Source: Pseudomonas sp. RIT623
GTDB lineage: Bacteria; Pseudomonadota; Gammaproteobacteria; Pseudomonadales; Pseudomonadaceae
DNA: 43,444 nucleotides
Direction: 5' to 3'
Assembly: GCF_004519305.1 (NCBI RefSeq)
Contig: NZ_SOZA01000043.1
Span: forward strand, 1-43,444
Part shown: positions 7,117 to 15,525 of the stretch, in pieces
Layout of the letters: each line of letters begins with the position of its first letter
How positions within the stretch are numbered: position 1 is the first letter of the stretch
Notes under the pieces: generated by a model
Databases searched by the model: none
The model's input: the letters and a program-made list of their open reading frames with translations, nothing else
Told to the model about the DNA's origin: nothing
Made by a program: the position numbers and the translations under genes

Positions 7117-8232
7117 ATGCACCATTCGACCCATGACCTGCTGTCCCCCGTCCCGGGCATCGCCCGCCAGCTGCACAGTTTTCACTTCGGCCCACGCGGT
7201 GGCGCCAAGGTGTACATCCAGGCCTCGCTGCACGCCGACGAACTGCCGGGCATGCTGGTGGCCTGGCATCTCAAGCAACGCCTGGGCGAACTGGAACAAC
7301 AGGGGCGCCTGCAGCGCGAAGTGATCCTGGTGCCGGTCGCCAACCCCGTGGGCCTGGAACAGGTACTGCTGGATGCGCCGCTGGGCCGCTTCGAGCTGCA
7401 GAGCGGAGAAAACTTCAACCGCCATTTCGTCGACCTGTCGGACAGCATCGGCGACCAGGTCGAGGCCCACCTCACCCAGGACCCCGTGCACAACCTGGCC
7501 TTGATTCGCGAATACCTGCGTCGCGGCCTGGATGCACACGCGCCACGCACGCCACTGCAGTCGCAGCGCCTGACCCTGCAACGCCTGGCCTGCGACGCCG
7601 ACATGGTGCTCGACCTGCACTGCGACTTCGAAGCGGTCGAGCACCTGTACACCACGCCCGAGGCCTGGCCGCAGGTCGAGCCGCTGGCCCGCTACCTCGG
7701 CGTGCAAGCCAGCCTGCTGGCCACCGATTCCGGCGGACAGTCGTTCGACGAATGTTTCAGCCTGGTCTGGTGGCAACTGCAGCAGCGCTTCGGCAAGCGC
7801 TTCCCGATTCCCCAGGGCAGCTTCTCGGTGACCATCGAGCTACGAGGCCAGGCCGATGTCAGCCATGCCCTGGCGACCCAGGACTGCCAGGCGATCCTCG
7901 ATTTCCTCACCCACAGCGGCGTCATCGAGGGCCATCCTGCCCCGCTGCCCGCCCTGCGCCAACCCGCCACGCCCCTGGCGGCGGTGGAGCCGGTGACCGC
8001 GCCACTCGGCGGCCTGCTGGTGTTTCATGCCAAGCCAGGGCAGTACCTGGAGGCAGGTCAACTGATCGCCGAAGTCATCGACCCGCTCAGCGACCGGGTT
8101 ACTCCGCTGCGCAACAGCCAGGCCGGGCTGATGTACGCGCGCAGTGTGCGGCGCATGGCCACGGCGGGCATGGTCGTCGCCCATGTTGCCGGTGAGCAGA
8201 TCTGCCGCAGCGGTTACCTGCTGGGCAACTGA
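7117..8232 (+). CDS. Succinylglutamate desuccinylase/aspartoacylase-like M14 metallopeptidase
   Basis: A 371-residue zinc hydrolase of the AstE/AspA branch of the M14 carboxypeptidase superfamily. Zinc ligands are visible: H39 and E42 in SLHADELPG, and H168 in LDLHCD. The substrate-binding Asn-Arg pair is in GENFNRHF (N101, R102). A family-typical beta-barrel end carries GGLLVFHAKPGQYLEAGQLIAEVID. I use the ATG at 7117 and not the in-frame codon at 7063, because AGGA lies just before it and the family starts close to this point. The enzyme releases an acyl group from an N-acyl amino acid or peptide. No ast or arginine catabolism genes are adjacent, so the substrate is open. Confidence 0.88.
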   Translation: MHHSTHDLLSPVPGIARQLHSFHFGPRGGAKVYIQASLHADELPGMLVAWHLKQRLGELEQQGRLQREVILVPVANPVGLEQVLLDAPLGRFELQSGENFNRHFVDLSDSIGDQVEAHLTQDPVHNLALIREYLRRGLDAHAPRTPLQSQRLTLQRLACDADMVLDLHCDFEAVEHLYTTPEAWPQVEPLARYLGVQASLLATDSGGQSFDECFSLVWWQLQQRFGKRFPIPQGSFSVTIELRGQADVSHALATQDCQAILDFLTHSGVIEGHPAPLPALRQPATPLAAVEPVTAPLGGLLVFHAKPGQYLEAGQLIAEVIDPLSDRVTPLRNSQAGLMYARSVRRMATAGMVVAHVAGEQICRSGYLLGN

Positions 8233-8238
8233 GGTCGC

Positions 8239-8481
8239 TCAGGCCACCGGGGCCGGTGGCGGCTCATCAGGCAGGGTCGGCTCGCCAGGCTCCATGGGCG
8301 GATGCTCACCGGGTTCCGGCGGTTGCGGCGTGTCGGGGTCAGGCTGGTGCGGCACGCCACCGGCCTGCATGGGAATCGGCGTGGCGATCGGCGGGTGGGC
8401 CAACAGCGACCATACCGGCAAGCCGATCTGGTTCGGCTGCAGGACGGCCAGCTTGGCACTGATGGCGGGGTCGAGTTTCAT
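8239..8481 (-). CDS. Small proline-rich hypothetical protein
   Basis: An 80-residue protein starting MKLDPAISAKLAVLQPNQIG, with a good AGGAG spaced six bases from the ATG at 8479-8481. The first half is moderately hydrophobic (GLPVWSLLAHPPIATPIP). The second half is Pro/Glu-rich (PDPDTPQPPEPGEHPPMEPGE), so probably disordered. The 3' end converges on the metallopeptidase gene with a 6-base gap. I do not recognise it. Confidence 0.6.
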   Translation of the reverse strand: MKLDPAISAKLAVLQPNQIGLPVWSLLAHPPIATPIPMQAGGVPHQPDPDTPQPPEPGEHPPMEPGEPTLPDEPPPAPVA

Positions 8482-8579
8482 CGGCGGCTCCTGGCGAGGC
8501 CCGGCGCGCGTCGTGCGCACCAGGGCTATTCACCTGTTGGAGTGCCAGGCGGAGAAACAATTCCCCGCGTTTGGTCGGC

Positions 8580-9146
8580 TCAGGTGCGTGGCAGGGTGAC
8601 GCCGCGCTGGCCTTGGTACTTGCCGCCACGGTCCTTGTACGAAACTTCGCATTCTTCGTCGGATTGCAGGAACAGCATCTGCGCCACGCCTTCGTTGGCG
8701 TAGATCTTCGCCGGCAACGTGGTGGTGTTGGAGAACTCCAGGGTCACATGGCCTTCCCACTCGGGTTCCAGCGGGGTGACGTTGACGATGATGCCGCAAC
8801 GGGCATAGGTGCTCTTGCCCAGGCAGATGGTCAGCACGTCACGCGGGATGCGGAAGTACTCGACGGTACGGGCCAGGGCGAAGGAGTTCGGCGGGATGAT
8901 GCAAACATCGCTCTTGATGTCGACGAAGCTGCCGGCGTCGAAGTTCTTCGGATCGACGGTGGCCGAATTGATGTTGGTGAATACCTTGAATTCATCGGCG
9001 CAGCGCACGTCGTAGCCGTAGCTGGAAACGCCGAAGGAAATGACTCGGCTGTCCTGCTCGCCACGCACCTGGCGCTCGACGAAGGGTTCGATCATGCCGT
9101 GTTCCTGCGCCATGCGGCGAATCCACTTGTCCGATTTGATGCTCAT
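8580..9146 (-). CDS. dcd: dCTP deaminase
   Basis: A 188-residue enzyme that deaminates dCTP to dUTP, feeding dTMP synthesis. The homotrimeric dUTPase-like fold is recognisable from SSYGYDVRCADEFKVF, the KSTYARCGI segment bearing the catalytic region, the acidic PLEPEWEGHVTLEFSN segment with the conserved Glu, and the C-terminal YKDRGGKYQGQ that closes over substrate. Length equals the usual 188-193. The start is MSIKSDKWIRRMA at 9146. It is transcribed away from the cold-shock gene, across a 329-base spacer. Confidence 0.97.
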   Translation of the reverse strand: MSIKSDKWIRRMAQEHGMIEPFVERQVRGEQDSRVISFGVSSYGYDVRCADEFKVFTNINSATVDPKNFDAGSFVDIKSDVCIIPPNSFALARTVEYFRIPRDVLTICLGKSTYARCGIIVNVTPLEPEWEGHVTLEFSNTTTLPAKIYANEGVAQMLFLQSDEECEVSYKDRGGKYQGQRGVTLPRT

Positions 9147-9475
9147 GGCGGGGTGTCCTGAAAGAGTGCGGGGTGAAAAACCAGATGCGCATCTTACCGG
9201 TCCCGACGTCCAGGTTAAAGTTTCCTTGCCCGATCCCGCGCCGGACGGGGGCTGCACAGGCCGCCGATCCGAATTTCATCAAAGCGCTTCTTGGCCATTG
9301 GCAGGTTGTGGAAAGTGGGTTAAGGTGGCGCCACTGTGCTGCACGTGACACCGAGAATCTCTAGTTTGATGCACGATCCTGATCGGCCCATCGCTGAATT
9401 TTCTGCTCTCTTTGCGCTCAGTCCCGGTCAGGGTGTTTCCTGACCGTTATCAACTTTGTCCAAGGAGACAGAAAA
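9147..9475. other. Intergenic region between dcd and the cold-shock gene
   Basis: These 329 bases lie between divergent genes and contain no convincing coding frame. The right half should hold the cold-shock promoter and leader. A clear stem-loop is at 9425-9446, and the ribosome-binding site AAGGAGACAG precedes the ATG at 9476. I could not choose a single -35/-10 pair with confidence. Confidence 0.5.
9425..9446 (+). promoter_or_regulatory. Stem-loop in the cold-shock gene leader
   Basis: CGGTCAGG (9425-9432) and CCTGACCG (9439-9446) are perfect complements around the loop GTGTTT. The element ends 29 bases before the start codon. Cold-shock genes often have long structured leaders, so a temperature-dependent role is plausible. 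Confidence 0.45.
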
Positions 9476-9685
9476 ATGTCCAACCGCCAATCCGGTGTTG
9501 TTAAGTGGTTCAACGATGAGAAGGGCTACGGCTTCATCACCCCTCAGTCGGGCGACGACCTGTTCGTGCACTTCAAAGCCATCCAAGCTGACGGCTTCAA
9601 AACCCTGAAAGAAGGCCAAGCTGTTACTTTCGTCGCTACCCGCGGCCAGAAAGGCATGCAGGCTGAAGAAGTTCAGATCGCCTAA
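9476..9685 (+). CDS. Cold-shock domain protein (CspA family)
   Basis: A 69-residue single cold-shock domain that binds single-stranded RNA and DNA. The nucleic-acid motifs RNP1 (KGYGFI) and RNP2 (LFVHF) are intact, and the start SGVVKWFNDEKGYGFI is the family signature. The ribosome-binding site AAGGAG is strong. A perfect intrinsic terminator follows, so the gene is a single transcription unit. Family members act as RNA chaperones; several copies are normal in Pseudomonas, so I do not assign a number. Confidence 0.96.
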   Translation: MSNRQSGVVKWFNDEKGYGFITPQSGDDLFVHFKAIQADGFKTLKEGQAVTFVATRGQKGMQAEEVQIA

Positions 9686-9710
9686 GTCGATCTCGCTTCC
9701 TCGCTTTCAA

Positions 9711-9738
9711 AAAAAACCCGCCATTGGCGGGTTTTTTT
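9711..9738 (+). terminator. Intrinsic terminator of the cold-shock gene
   Basis: AAACCCGCC, loop ATT, GGCGGGTTT, followed by a T-run. The A-tract on the left makes it work in both directions, which also suits the converging mrp gene. Confidence 0.92.
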
Positions 9739-9768
9739 GTGCCTGCTCGAAAGTTATCCGCCGCCCCC

Positions 9769-9901
9769 CTGTAGGAGCGGCCTTGTGTCGCGAATGGGCT
9801 GCACAGCAGCCCCAGGATTTCAGCGGTGATGCAGGAAATGCCGGGGCCGCTGTGCGGCCCTTTCCGACCGGTCCGACGCCTCGGCAAGGCCACTCCTACA
9901 G
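9769..9901. repeat. Inverted REP pair (BIME-like)
   Basis: CTGTAGGAGCGGCCTTG at 9769-9785 and CAAGGCCACTCCTACAG at 9885-9901 are complementary at 16 of 17 positions, with 99 bases between. The interior contains GGGGCCGCTGTGCGGCCC, another small palindrome. Such inverted REP pairs are common between convergent Pseudomonas genes. Confidence 0.7.
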
Positions 9902-9909
9902 GTAACGCG

Positions 9910-11004
9910 TCAGTCTTCGCTGATGGTAATGCTCGGCATCGCCGGCGCCGCCGCTTCCTGCAGCACGATCCGCGCCCCCACCTGCCGTGCCAGCTCCTGG
10001 TAGACCATGGCGATCTGGCTTTGCGGCTCGGCGATGGCGGTCGGCTTGCCGCTGTCGGCCTGCTCGCGGATCAACATCGACAACGGCAACGACGCCAGCA
10101 GCTCGACGCCGTATTGCGCCGCCAACTTCTCGCCGCCGCCCTCACCGAACAGGTGCTCGGCATGGCCACAGTTCGAGCAGATATGCACGGCCATGTTCTC
10201 CACCACGCCCAGCACCGGGATATTGACCTTGCGGAACATCTCCACGCCTTTTTTCGCATCCAGCAGCGCCAGGTCCTGAGGCGTGGTGACGATCACCGAG
10301 CCTGCCACCGGCACCTTCTGCGCCAGGGTCAGCTGGATGTCGCCGGTGCCCGGCGGCATGTCGATCACCAGGTAGTCGAGGTCGTCCCAGGCGGTCTGGG
10401 TCACCAGTTGCAGCAACGCCCCCGAAACCATCGGACCACGCCAGACCATCGGCGTGTTGTCATCGGTGAGAAACGCCATGGACATCACCTCGACACCATG
10501 GGCCTTGATCGGCACGAACCACTTCTGCTCACGGATCTGAGGACGGGTGCCTTCGGCGATGCCGAACATCACGCCCTGGCTCGGGCCATAGATGTCAGCG
10601 TCGAGAATACCGACCCGGGCGCCTTCGCGGGCCAGGGCCAGGGCCAGGTTGGCCGCGGTGGTCGACTTGCCCACCCCGCCCTTGCCCGACGCCACGGCGA
10701 TGATGTTCTTCACGTTGGCCATGGCCGGCACCTGGGCCTGGGCTTTATGGGTGGCGACCACGCAGTCGATGCTCACCTGTGCCGAGGCGACCCCCTCCAG
10801 GTTCTCGATGGCGGTCTGCAGTACCTGGGCCCAGCCACTCTTGAACAGACCAGCGGCATAACCCAGTTGCAACTGCACCTTGACCTGCCCGCCGTGGATA
10901 TCGATGGCGCGCACGCACCCGGCGCTGACCGGGTCCTGGTTCAGGTAGGGGTCGGTGTACTGGCGAAGCACGCCTTCGACGGCGGCACGGGTGACGGCAC
11001 TCAT
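9910..11004 (-). CDS. apbC: Iron-sulfur cluster carrier protein Mrp/ApbC
   Basis: A 364-residue P-loop ATPase that carries and delivers [4Fe-4S] clusters. Residues about 1-90 form a MIP18-like (DUF59) domain. The deviant Walker A VASGKGGVGKST follows, then DADIYGPSQ and IDMPPGTGDIQLT. The cluster-binding CxxC pair is in HICSNCGHAE. The start is MSAVTRAAVEG at 11004, with GGGAG suitably upstream; the in-frame codon six residues earlier has no such site. It is divergent from metG across 158 bases. Confidence 0.96.
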   Translation of the reverse strand: MSAVTRAAVEGVLRQYTDPYLNQDPVSAGCVRAIDIHGGQVKVQLQLGYAAGLFKSGWAQVLQTAIENLEGVASAQVSIDCVVATHKAQAQVPAMANVKNIIAVASGKGGVGKSTTAANLALALAREGARVGILDADIYGPSQGVMFGIAEGTRPQIREQKWFVPIKAHGVEVMSMAFLTDDNTPMVWRGPMVSGALLQLVTQTAWDDLDYLVIDMPPGTGDIQLTLAQKVPVAGSVIVTTPQDLALLDAKKGVEMFRKVNIPVLGVVENMAVHICSNCGHAEHLFGEGGGEKLAAQYGVELLASLPLSMLIREQADSGKPTAIAEPQSQIAMVYQELARQVGARIVLQEAAAPAMPSITISED

Positions 11005-11162
11005 GGAGGCTCCCATTGGCAAACGGAATACGAAACAAGCGCCTATGCTAACCCGTCAATCGTCAGCAGATGCGCACGCGGGGTGAAATAAATTCGCCAG
11101 CCCTTTATAGTGGCCGATCATCCTTATTTTTACCCCGTCGCCAGATAAGTAGCCGAGCCACC

Positions 11163-13205
11163 ATGTCCGAGCCACGTCAGATTCTCGTCACCAGCGCCCT
11201 GCCCTATGCCAATGGATCCATTCACCTTGGCCATATGCTCGAGTACATCCAGACGGACATGTGGGTGCGCTTCCAGAAGCTGCGCGGCAACCAGTGCGTC
11301 TACGTCTGCGCCGATGACGCCCACGGCTCGGCCATCATGCTGCGCGCCGAGAAGGAAGGCATCACCCCCGAGCAACTGATCGCCAACGTCCAGGCCGAGC
11401 ATGCTGGCGACTTCGCCGATTTCCTGGTGGACTTCGACAACTTCCACTCCACGCACAGCGAGGAGAACCGCGAGCTGTCGAGCCTGATCTACGGCCGCCT
11501 GCGCGACGCCGGCCACATCGCCACCCGTTCCGTCACCCAGTACTTCGACCCTGAAAAAGGCATGTTCCTGGCCGACCGTTTCATCAAGGGCACCTGCCCC
11601 AAGTGCGCGGCCGAGGATCAGTACGGCGACAACTGCGAAAAATGCGGGGCCACCTACGCCCCAACCGAGCTGAAGAACCCCAAGTCGGCGATCTCCGGCG
11701 CTACCCCGGTACTGCGCGACTCGCAGCACTTCTTCTTCAAGCTGCCGGACTTCCAGGCCATGTTGCAGCAGTGGACCCGCAGCGGCACCCTGCAAGACGC
11801 CGTGGCCAACAAACTCGCCGAGTGGCTGGACGCCGGCCTGCAGGAATGGGACATCTCCCGTGACGCGCCGTACTTCGGCTTCGAGATCCCCGGCGAGCCA
11901 GGCAAGTACTTCTATGTGTGGCTGGACGCGCCAATCGGCTACATGGCCAGTTTCAAGAACCTCTGCGCACGCCGCCCGGAGCTGGACTTCGACGCGTTCT
12001 GGAGCGAAGGCTCGCAGGCCGAGCTGTACCATTTCATCGGCAAGGACATCGTCAACTTCCACGCCCTGTTCTGGCCAGCCATGCTCGAAGGCGCGGGCTT
12101 CCGCAAGCCGACCGCGGTCAACGTGCACGGCTACCTGACCGTCAACGGCGCGAAGATGTCCAAGTCGCGCGGTACGTTCATCAAGGCGCGCACCTACCTC
12201 GACCACCTGCAACCGGAATACCTGCGCTACTACTATGCCGCCAAGCTCGGCCGCGGTGTCGACGACCTCGACCTGAACCTCGAGGACTTCGTGCAGAAGG
12301 TCAACTCCGACCTGGTCGGCAAGGTGGTCAACATCGCCAGCCGCTGCGCCGGCTTCATCCACAAGGGCAATGACGGCCTGATGGTTGCGGGCGATGCCGC
12401 GCCTGAGCTGACCGAAGCCTTCCTTGCCGCCGCGCCGTCGATTGCCGAGGCCTACGAAGGCCGTGACTTCGGCCGCGCCATGCGCGAAATCATGGCCCTG
12501 GCCGACCGCGCCAATGCCTGGATCGCCGACAAGGCGCCGTGGTCCCTGGCCAAGCAGGAAGGCAAGCAGGACGAAGTCCAGGCCATCTGCGCCCAGGGCG
12601 TCAACCTGTTCCGCCAACTGGTGATTTTCCTCAAGCCGGTGCTGCCGCTGCTGGCCGCCGACGCCGAGGCTTTCCTCAATGTCGCGCCGCTGACCTGGAG
12701 CGACCTTCAGTCGCGCCTGGAAAACCACAAGCTCAACCCGTTCAAGGCGCTGATGAGCCGCATCGAGCCGGCCAAGGTCGAAGCCATGGTCGCCGCCAGC
12801 AAGGAAGACCTGCTGGCCGCCGAAGCCAAAGCCGCCCCGGCAGGCAACGGCGAGCTGGCCAAGGATCCGCTGTCGGCCGAGATCGAATTCGACACCTTCG
12901 CTGCGGTAGACCTGCGCGTGGCCCTGATCGTCAAGGCCGAGGCTGTACCCGGTGCCGACAAGCTGCTGCAACTGACCCTGGACATCGGCGACGAGCGCCG
13001 CAATGTGTTCTCGGGTATCAAGTCGGCCTACCCGGACCCGTCTCAATTGGAAGGCAGGCTGACCATGATGGTGGCCAACCTCAAGCCCCGCAAGATGCGT
13101 TTCGGTATCTCCGAGGGCATGGTCATGGCCGCCGGCCCTGGCGGGGAAGAGATCTACCTGCTGAGCCCCGACAGCGGCGCCAAGCCCGGCCAGCGCATCA
13201 AGTAA
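11163..13205 (+). CDS. metG: Methionyl-tRNA synthetase
   Basis: A 680-residue class I synthetase that charges tRNA(Met). The HIGH-type motif is GSIHLGHM near the N-terminus and KMSKS is in GAKMSKSRGT. The zinc knuckle has two CxxC pairs (CPKCAAEDQYGDNCEKC). A C-terminal tRNA-binding (EMAP II-like) domain covers about residues 575-680 (VDLRVALIVKAEAVPGADKLL) and serves in dimerisation. Length equals the usual 675-680. I start at MSEPRQILVTSALPYANG; earlier in-frame codons add residues with no family match. A GC-rich hairpin follows before rnfA. Confidence 0.98.
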   Translation: MSEPRQILVTSALPYANGSIHLGHMLEYIQTDMWVRFQKLRGNQCVYVCADDAHGSAIMLRAEKEGITPEQLIANVQAEHAGDFADFLVDFDNFHSTHSEENRELSSLIYGRLRDAGHIATRSVTQYFDPEKGMFLADRFIKGTCPKCAAEDQYGDNCEKCGATYAPTELKNPKSAISGATPVLRDSQHFFFKLPDFQAMLQQWTRSGTLQDAVANKLAEWLDAGLQEWDISRDAPYFGFEIPGEPGKYFYVWLDAPIGYMASFKNLCARRPELDFDAFWSEGSQAELYHFIGKDIVNFHALFWPAMLEGAGFRKPTAVNVHGYLTVNGAKMSKSRGTFIKARTYLDHLQPEYLRYYYAAKLGRGVDDLDLNLEDFVQKVNSDLVGKVVNIASRCAGFIHKGNDGLMVAGDAAPELTEAFLAAAPSIAEAYEGRDFGRAMREIMALADRANAWIADKAPWSLAKQEGKQDEVQAICAQGVNLFRQLVIFLKPVLPLLAADAEAFLNVAPLTWSDLQSRLENHKLNPFKALMSRIEPAKVEAMVAASKEDLLAAEAKAAPAGNGELAKDPLSAEIEFDTFAAVDLRVALIVKAEAVPGADKLLQLTLDIGDERRNVFSGIKSAYPDPSQLEGRLTMMVANLKPRKMRFGISEGMVMAAGPGGEEIYLLSPDSGAKPGQRIK

Positions 13206-13210
13206 GCTTT

Positions 13211-13231
13211 GCCCCGGCCCATGGCCGGGGC
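13211..13231 (+). terminator. GC-rich hairpin between metG and rnfA
   Basis: GCCCCGGCC, loop CAT, GGCCGGGGC, a perfect 9-bp stem followed only by ATTTGC. Termination may be partial, so rnf genes could still be read from the metG promoter. Confidence 0.5.
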
Positions 13232-13290
13232 ATTTGCATCGACCGCGTGCTGTCGGATAATCAGGTTTTCCCGCAGACTTCGGCATTTCC

Positions 13291-13818
13291 ATGAGCGACT
13301 ACGTTCTGGTCCTGGTCAGCGCCGCGCTGGTCAATCACCTGGCCCTGCTGGGCGAACCCGTCGAACGCGCCCGCGTGCACCTGCTAGGGCTATGCACCGG
13401 GCTAGTGCTGCTGGCGCTGCCCATCGGCCTGCTGCTGCCGGCGGCATGGCGCGACCTGCAACTGCTCCTGTTACTGCCATTGTTAAGCGCCTTGGCCTGG
13501 GCAATGCCCACCCTGCTCAGCCGCTGGCGACCCGATTGGCCCGTGGACGGCCTGAGGCCGTTGCTGATGGGCAATGCCGTGGTGCTAGGCTTGCTGTTGC
13601 AGCTTGCCAGTGATGCCAGCAGCATTGGCCAAGCACTGATCTACAGCGTTGGCGCGGCACTGGGCTTCTGGCTTGCCCTGGTGCTGTTCGCCGACCTGCG
13701 TGTACGCAGTCACCACCCGGACCTGCCTGTGGCGCTGCGCGGGCTGCCGATCGAGCTGATTGGAGCCGGGGTAATGGCCCTGGCGTTTTCCGGGTTCAAC
13801 GGATTATTCACCCAATGA
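13291..13818 (+). CDS. rnfA: RnfA-like membrane subunit (divergent, cluster cysteines missing)
   Basis: A 175-residue, six-helix membrane protein. Start (SDYVLVLVSAALVNHLALL) and end (ALRGLPIELIGAGVMALAFSGFNGLF) match RnfA/RsxA, as does the GAALGFWLALVLFADLR segment. Two departures are striking. The family loop FLGLCPFMG after the first helix, which supplies one ligand of the intramembrane [2Fe-2S] cluster, is absent: helix 1 passes straight into GEPVERARVH. The second family cysteine, in the TTNCAVLG stretch, is Ala96 here (MGNAVVLG). Cys35 lies in the next helix and aligns with Ala in E. coli RsxA. The protein is about 18 residues shorter than E. coli RsxA. It overlaps rnfB by 4 bp (ATGA). 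Confidence 0.85.
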   Translation: MSDYVLVLVSAALVNHLALLGEPVERARVHLLGLCTGLVLLALPIGLLLPAAWRDLQLLLLLPLLSALAWAMPTLLSRWRPDWPVDGLRPLLMGNAVVLGLLLQLASDASSIGQALIYSVGAALGFWLALVLFADLRVRSHHPDLPVALRGLPIELIGAGVMALAFSGFNGLFTQ

Positions 13819-14567
13819 GTCTGATACAAAGCATCGATGCCTTGCTGCCGCAAACCCAGTGCGGCAAATGTGGCCACGGCGGCTGCCGACCCTATGCCGA
13901 AGGCTTGGCCGCGGGAGAAGCAATCAACAAATGTCCGCCCGGCGGCCGCGAGACCATCGCTGCCCTGGCCACGCTGCTGCAGGTACCGGTGATCGCGCTC
14001 GACCCTCAACGCCCACCTGGCCCCTCGCAGGTGGCATTCATTCGCGAGGCCGAGTGCATTGGCTGTACCAAGTGCATCCAGGCCTGTCCGGTGGACGCCA
14101 TCGTCGGCGCGACCAAGTTGATGCACACCGTGATCGCCAACGAGTGCACCGGTTGCGACCTGTGCCTGGCGCCCTGCCCCGTCGATTGCATCGACCTGTT
14201 ACCGCTGCCGGCCAATGTGACTCCTATCGTCGGCGACCTGACCCATGGCGCCGAGCAATGCCTGGCACGCAGCCAGCGGCGTGACCGGGCACGCTACCGC
14301 CACGAACAGCGCGAAGCGCGCCAGCGCCGGGAGGAAGCCCTGCGCCAGGCACAACGCCAGGCGCGGCAACATCCTGTCGACAACGATACCGCCCTCAAGC
14401 AGGCGAAGGTTGCCGCGGCCATGAGTCGCGCCCAACTGAGCAAGGCCCGCAGCGCCTTGGGCGCCGCCCCCGAGGCGCAACAGCTCGCGCAACTCCAGGC
14501 CCTTGAGGCCAGCGCCGAGCAGGCTCGCCAGCACCTTGAAGCGCTGCAAGCCCATGCCAGTGTCTGA
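13815..14567 (+). CDS. rnfB: RnfB-like ferredoxin subunit without membrane anchor, with long C-terminal tail
   Basis: A 250-residue iron-sulfur protein. All twelve expected cysteines are present: the N-terminal cluster C16, C19, C24, C40 (QCGKCGHGGCRPYAE) and two ferredoxin-type sets C81/84/87/91 (CIGCTKCIQACP) and C111/114/117/121 (CTGCDLCLAPCP). Normal RnfB begins with a membrane helix and linker of about 35 residues; here the chain starts directly at SLIQSIDALLPQTQC. The ATG overlaps the rnfA stop (ATGA), leaving no upstream frame for an anchor. Residues about 150-250 form a charged, Ala/Gln/Arg-rich, probably helical tail. Part of it (KVAAAMSRAQLSKAR) resembles the lysine/alanine repeats at the C-terminus of proteobacterial RnfC. 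The overlap with rnfD is 14 bp. Confidence 0.9.
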   Translation: MSLIQSIDALLPQTQCGKCGHGGCRPYAEGLAAGEAINKCPPGGRETIAALATLLQVPVIALDPQRPPGPSQVAFIREAECIGCTKCIQACPVDAIVGATKLMHTVIANECTGCDLCLAPCPVDCIDLLPLPANVTPIVGDLTHGAEQCLARSQRRDRARYRHEQREARQRREEALRQAQRQARQHPVDNDTALKQAKVAAAMSRAQLSKARSALGAAPEAQQLAQLQALEASAEQARQHLEALQAHASV

Positions 14568-15525
14568 CCCGCGCCTGCGCAGCGCCATGAACCTGGTGCT
14601 ACTGGCCTGCGGGCCAGGCTTGCTGGTGCTGTTCTGGCTGCACGGCTGGGGAGTATTGGTCAACCTGCTGCTGTGCAGCGCCGCCGCGTTGGCGACCGAG
14701 GCCCTGTTGCTGGGCTGGCGCAGGCTGCCTGTAGCCGTGGCGCTCGGCGATGGCAGTGCGTGGGTCACCGCCGTGCTGTTGACCGCTGCCCTGCCCGCCC
14801 AGGCGCCCTGGTGGTTGCCGGTGGCTGCCGCGAGCGTCGCCATCGGCCTGGGCAAGCAAGCCTACGGCGGCGTCGGACGCAACCCGTTCAACCCGGCGAT
14901 GGTCGGCTACGCCTTTGTTCTGCTCAGCTTCCCGCTGCAGATGCATCACTGGTCTGGCCACAGCCCGGGCCTGCTGGACAGCCTGCACCTTAGCTTTGCC
15001 GCCAACGAGCAGATTGACGCCTGGGCCAGCCCGACGGTCCTGGACGTACTGCGCCACAACCGCAGCCTGACCGTCGACGAACTGTTCAGCACTGATATGG
15101 CCTTCGGACACTGGGGTGGCAGGGGCGGCGAATGGGTCAACCTCGCCTTCCTGCTCGGCGGCCTTTTGCTACTGCAGCGTAAGCTGTTCAGCTGGCACGC
15201 GCCGGTCGGCCTGCTCGGAGGGCTGTTTCTGTTCAGCCTGCTGGGCTGGAACGGCTCGGGGTCCGACTCCAACGGCTCGCCCCTGCTGCACCTGTTTTCC
15301 GGCTCGACCATGCTGGCGGCGTTCTTCATTGCCACCGAGCCGGTATCCGGTTGCAAGCGCCCGCTTGGCCGCTTGCTGTTCGGCTGCGGCGCCGGCCTGC
15401 TGATCTATCTGATTCGCACCTGGGGCAGCTTTGCCGACGGCACGGCGTTCGCCATCCTGCTGATGAACCTGGCCGCGCCTGCCCTGGACCGCTTGGCAGA
15501 AGCCCGCGAGCGGGTGCGCGCATGA
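14554..15525 (+). CDS. rnfD: RnfD-like membrane flavoprotein subunit
   Basis: A 323-residue, multi-helix membrane protein (RnfD/NqrB family). Family segments are clear: KQAYGGVGRNPFNPAMVGYAF, LHLFSGSTMLAAFFIATEPVS, and GLLIYLIRTWGSFADGTAFAILLMN. The Thr that carries covalent FMN aligns with Thr161 in ASPTVLD (E. coli RsxD has SQATPLD), so flavinylation by ApbE is possible. No apbE lies in this window. I chose the ATG at 14554 (MPVSDPRLRS), which gives a 14-bp overlap with rnfB. The protein is slightly shorter than E. coli RsxD (about 350). Its stop overlaps the rnfG start by 4 bp. Confidence 0.92.
   Translation: MPVSDPRLRSAMNLVLLACGPGLLVLFWLHGWGVLVNLLLCSAAALATEALLLGWRRLPVAVALGDGSAWVTAVLLTAALPAQAPWWLPVAAASVAIGLGKQAYGGVGRNPFNPAMVGYAFVLLSFPLQMHHWSGHSPGLLDSLHLSFAANEQIDAWASPTVLDVLRHNRSLTVDELFSTDMAFGHWGGRGGEWVNLAFLLGGLLLLQRKLFSWHAPVGLLGGLFLFSLLGWNGSGSDSNGSPLLHLFSGSTMLAAFFIATEPVSGCKRPLGRLLFGCGAGLLIYLIRTWGSFADGTAFAILLMNLAAPALDRLAEARERVRA

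Noticed and set aside
11130..13292. Open frame of 720 codons on the minus strand
   Set aside because: Antisense of metG; no domain and no ribosome-binding site. It results from codon bias at the third position.
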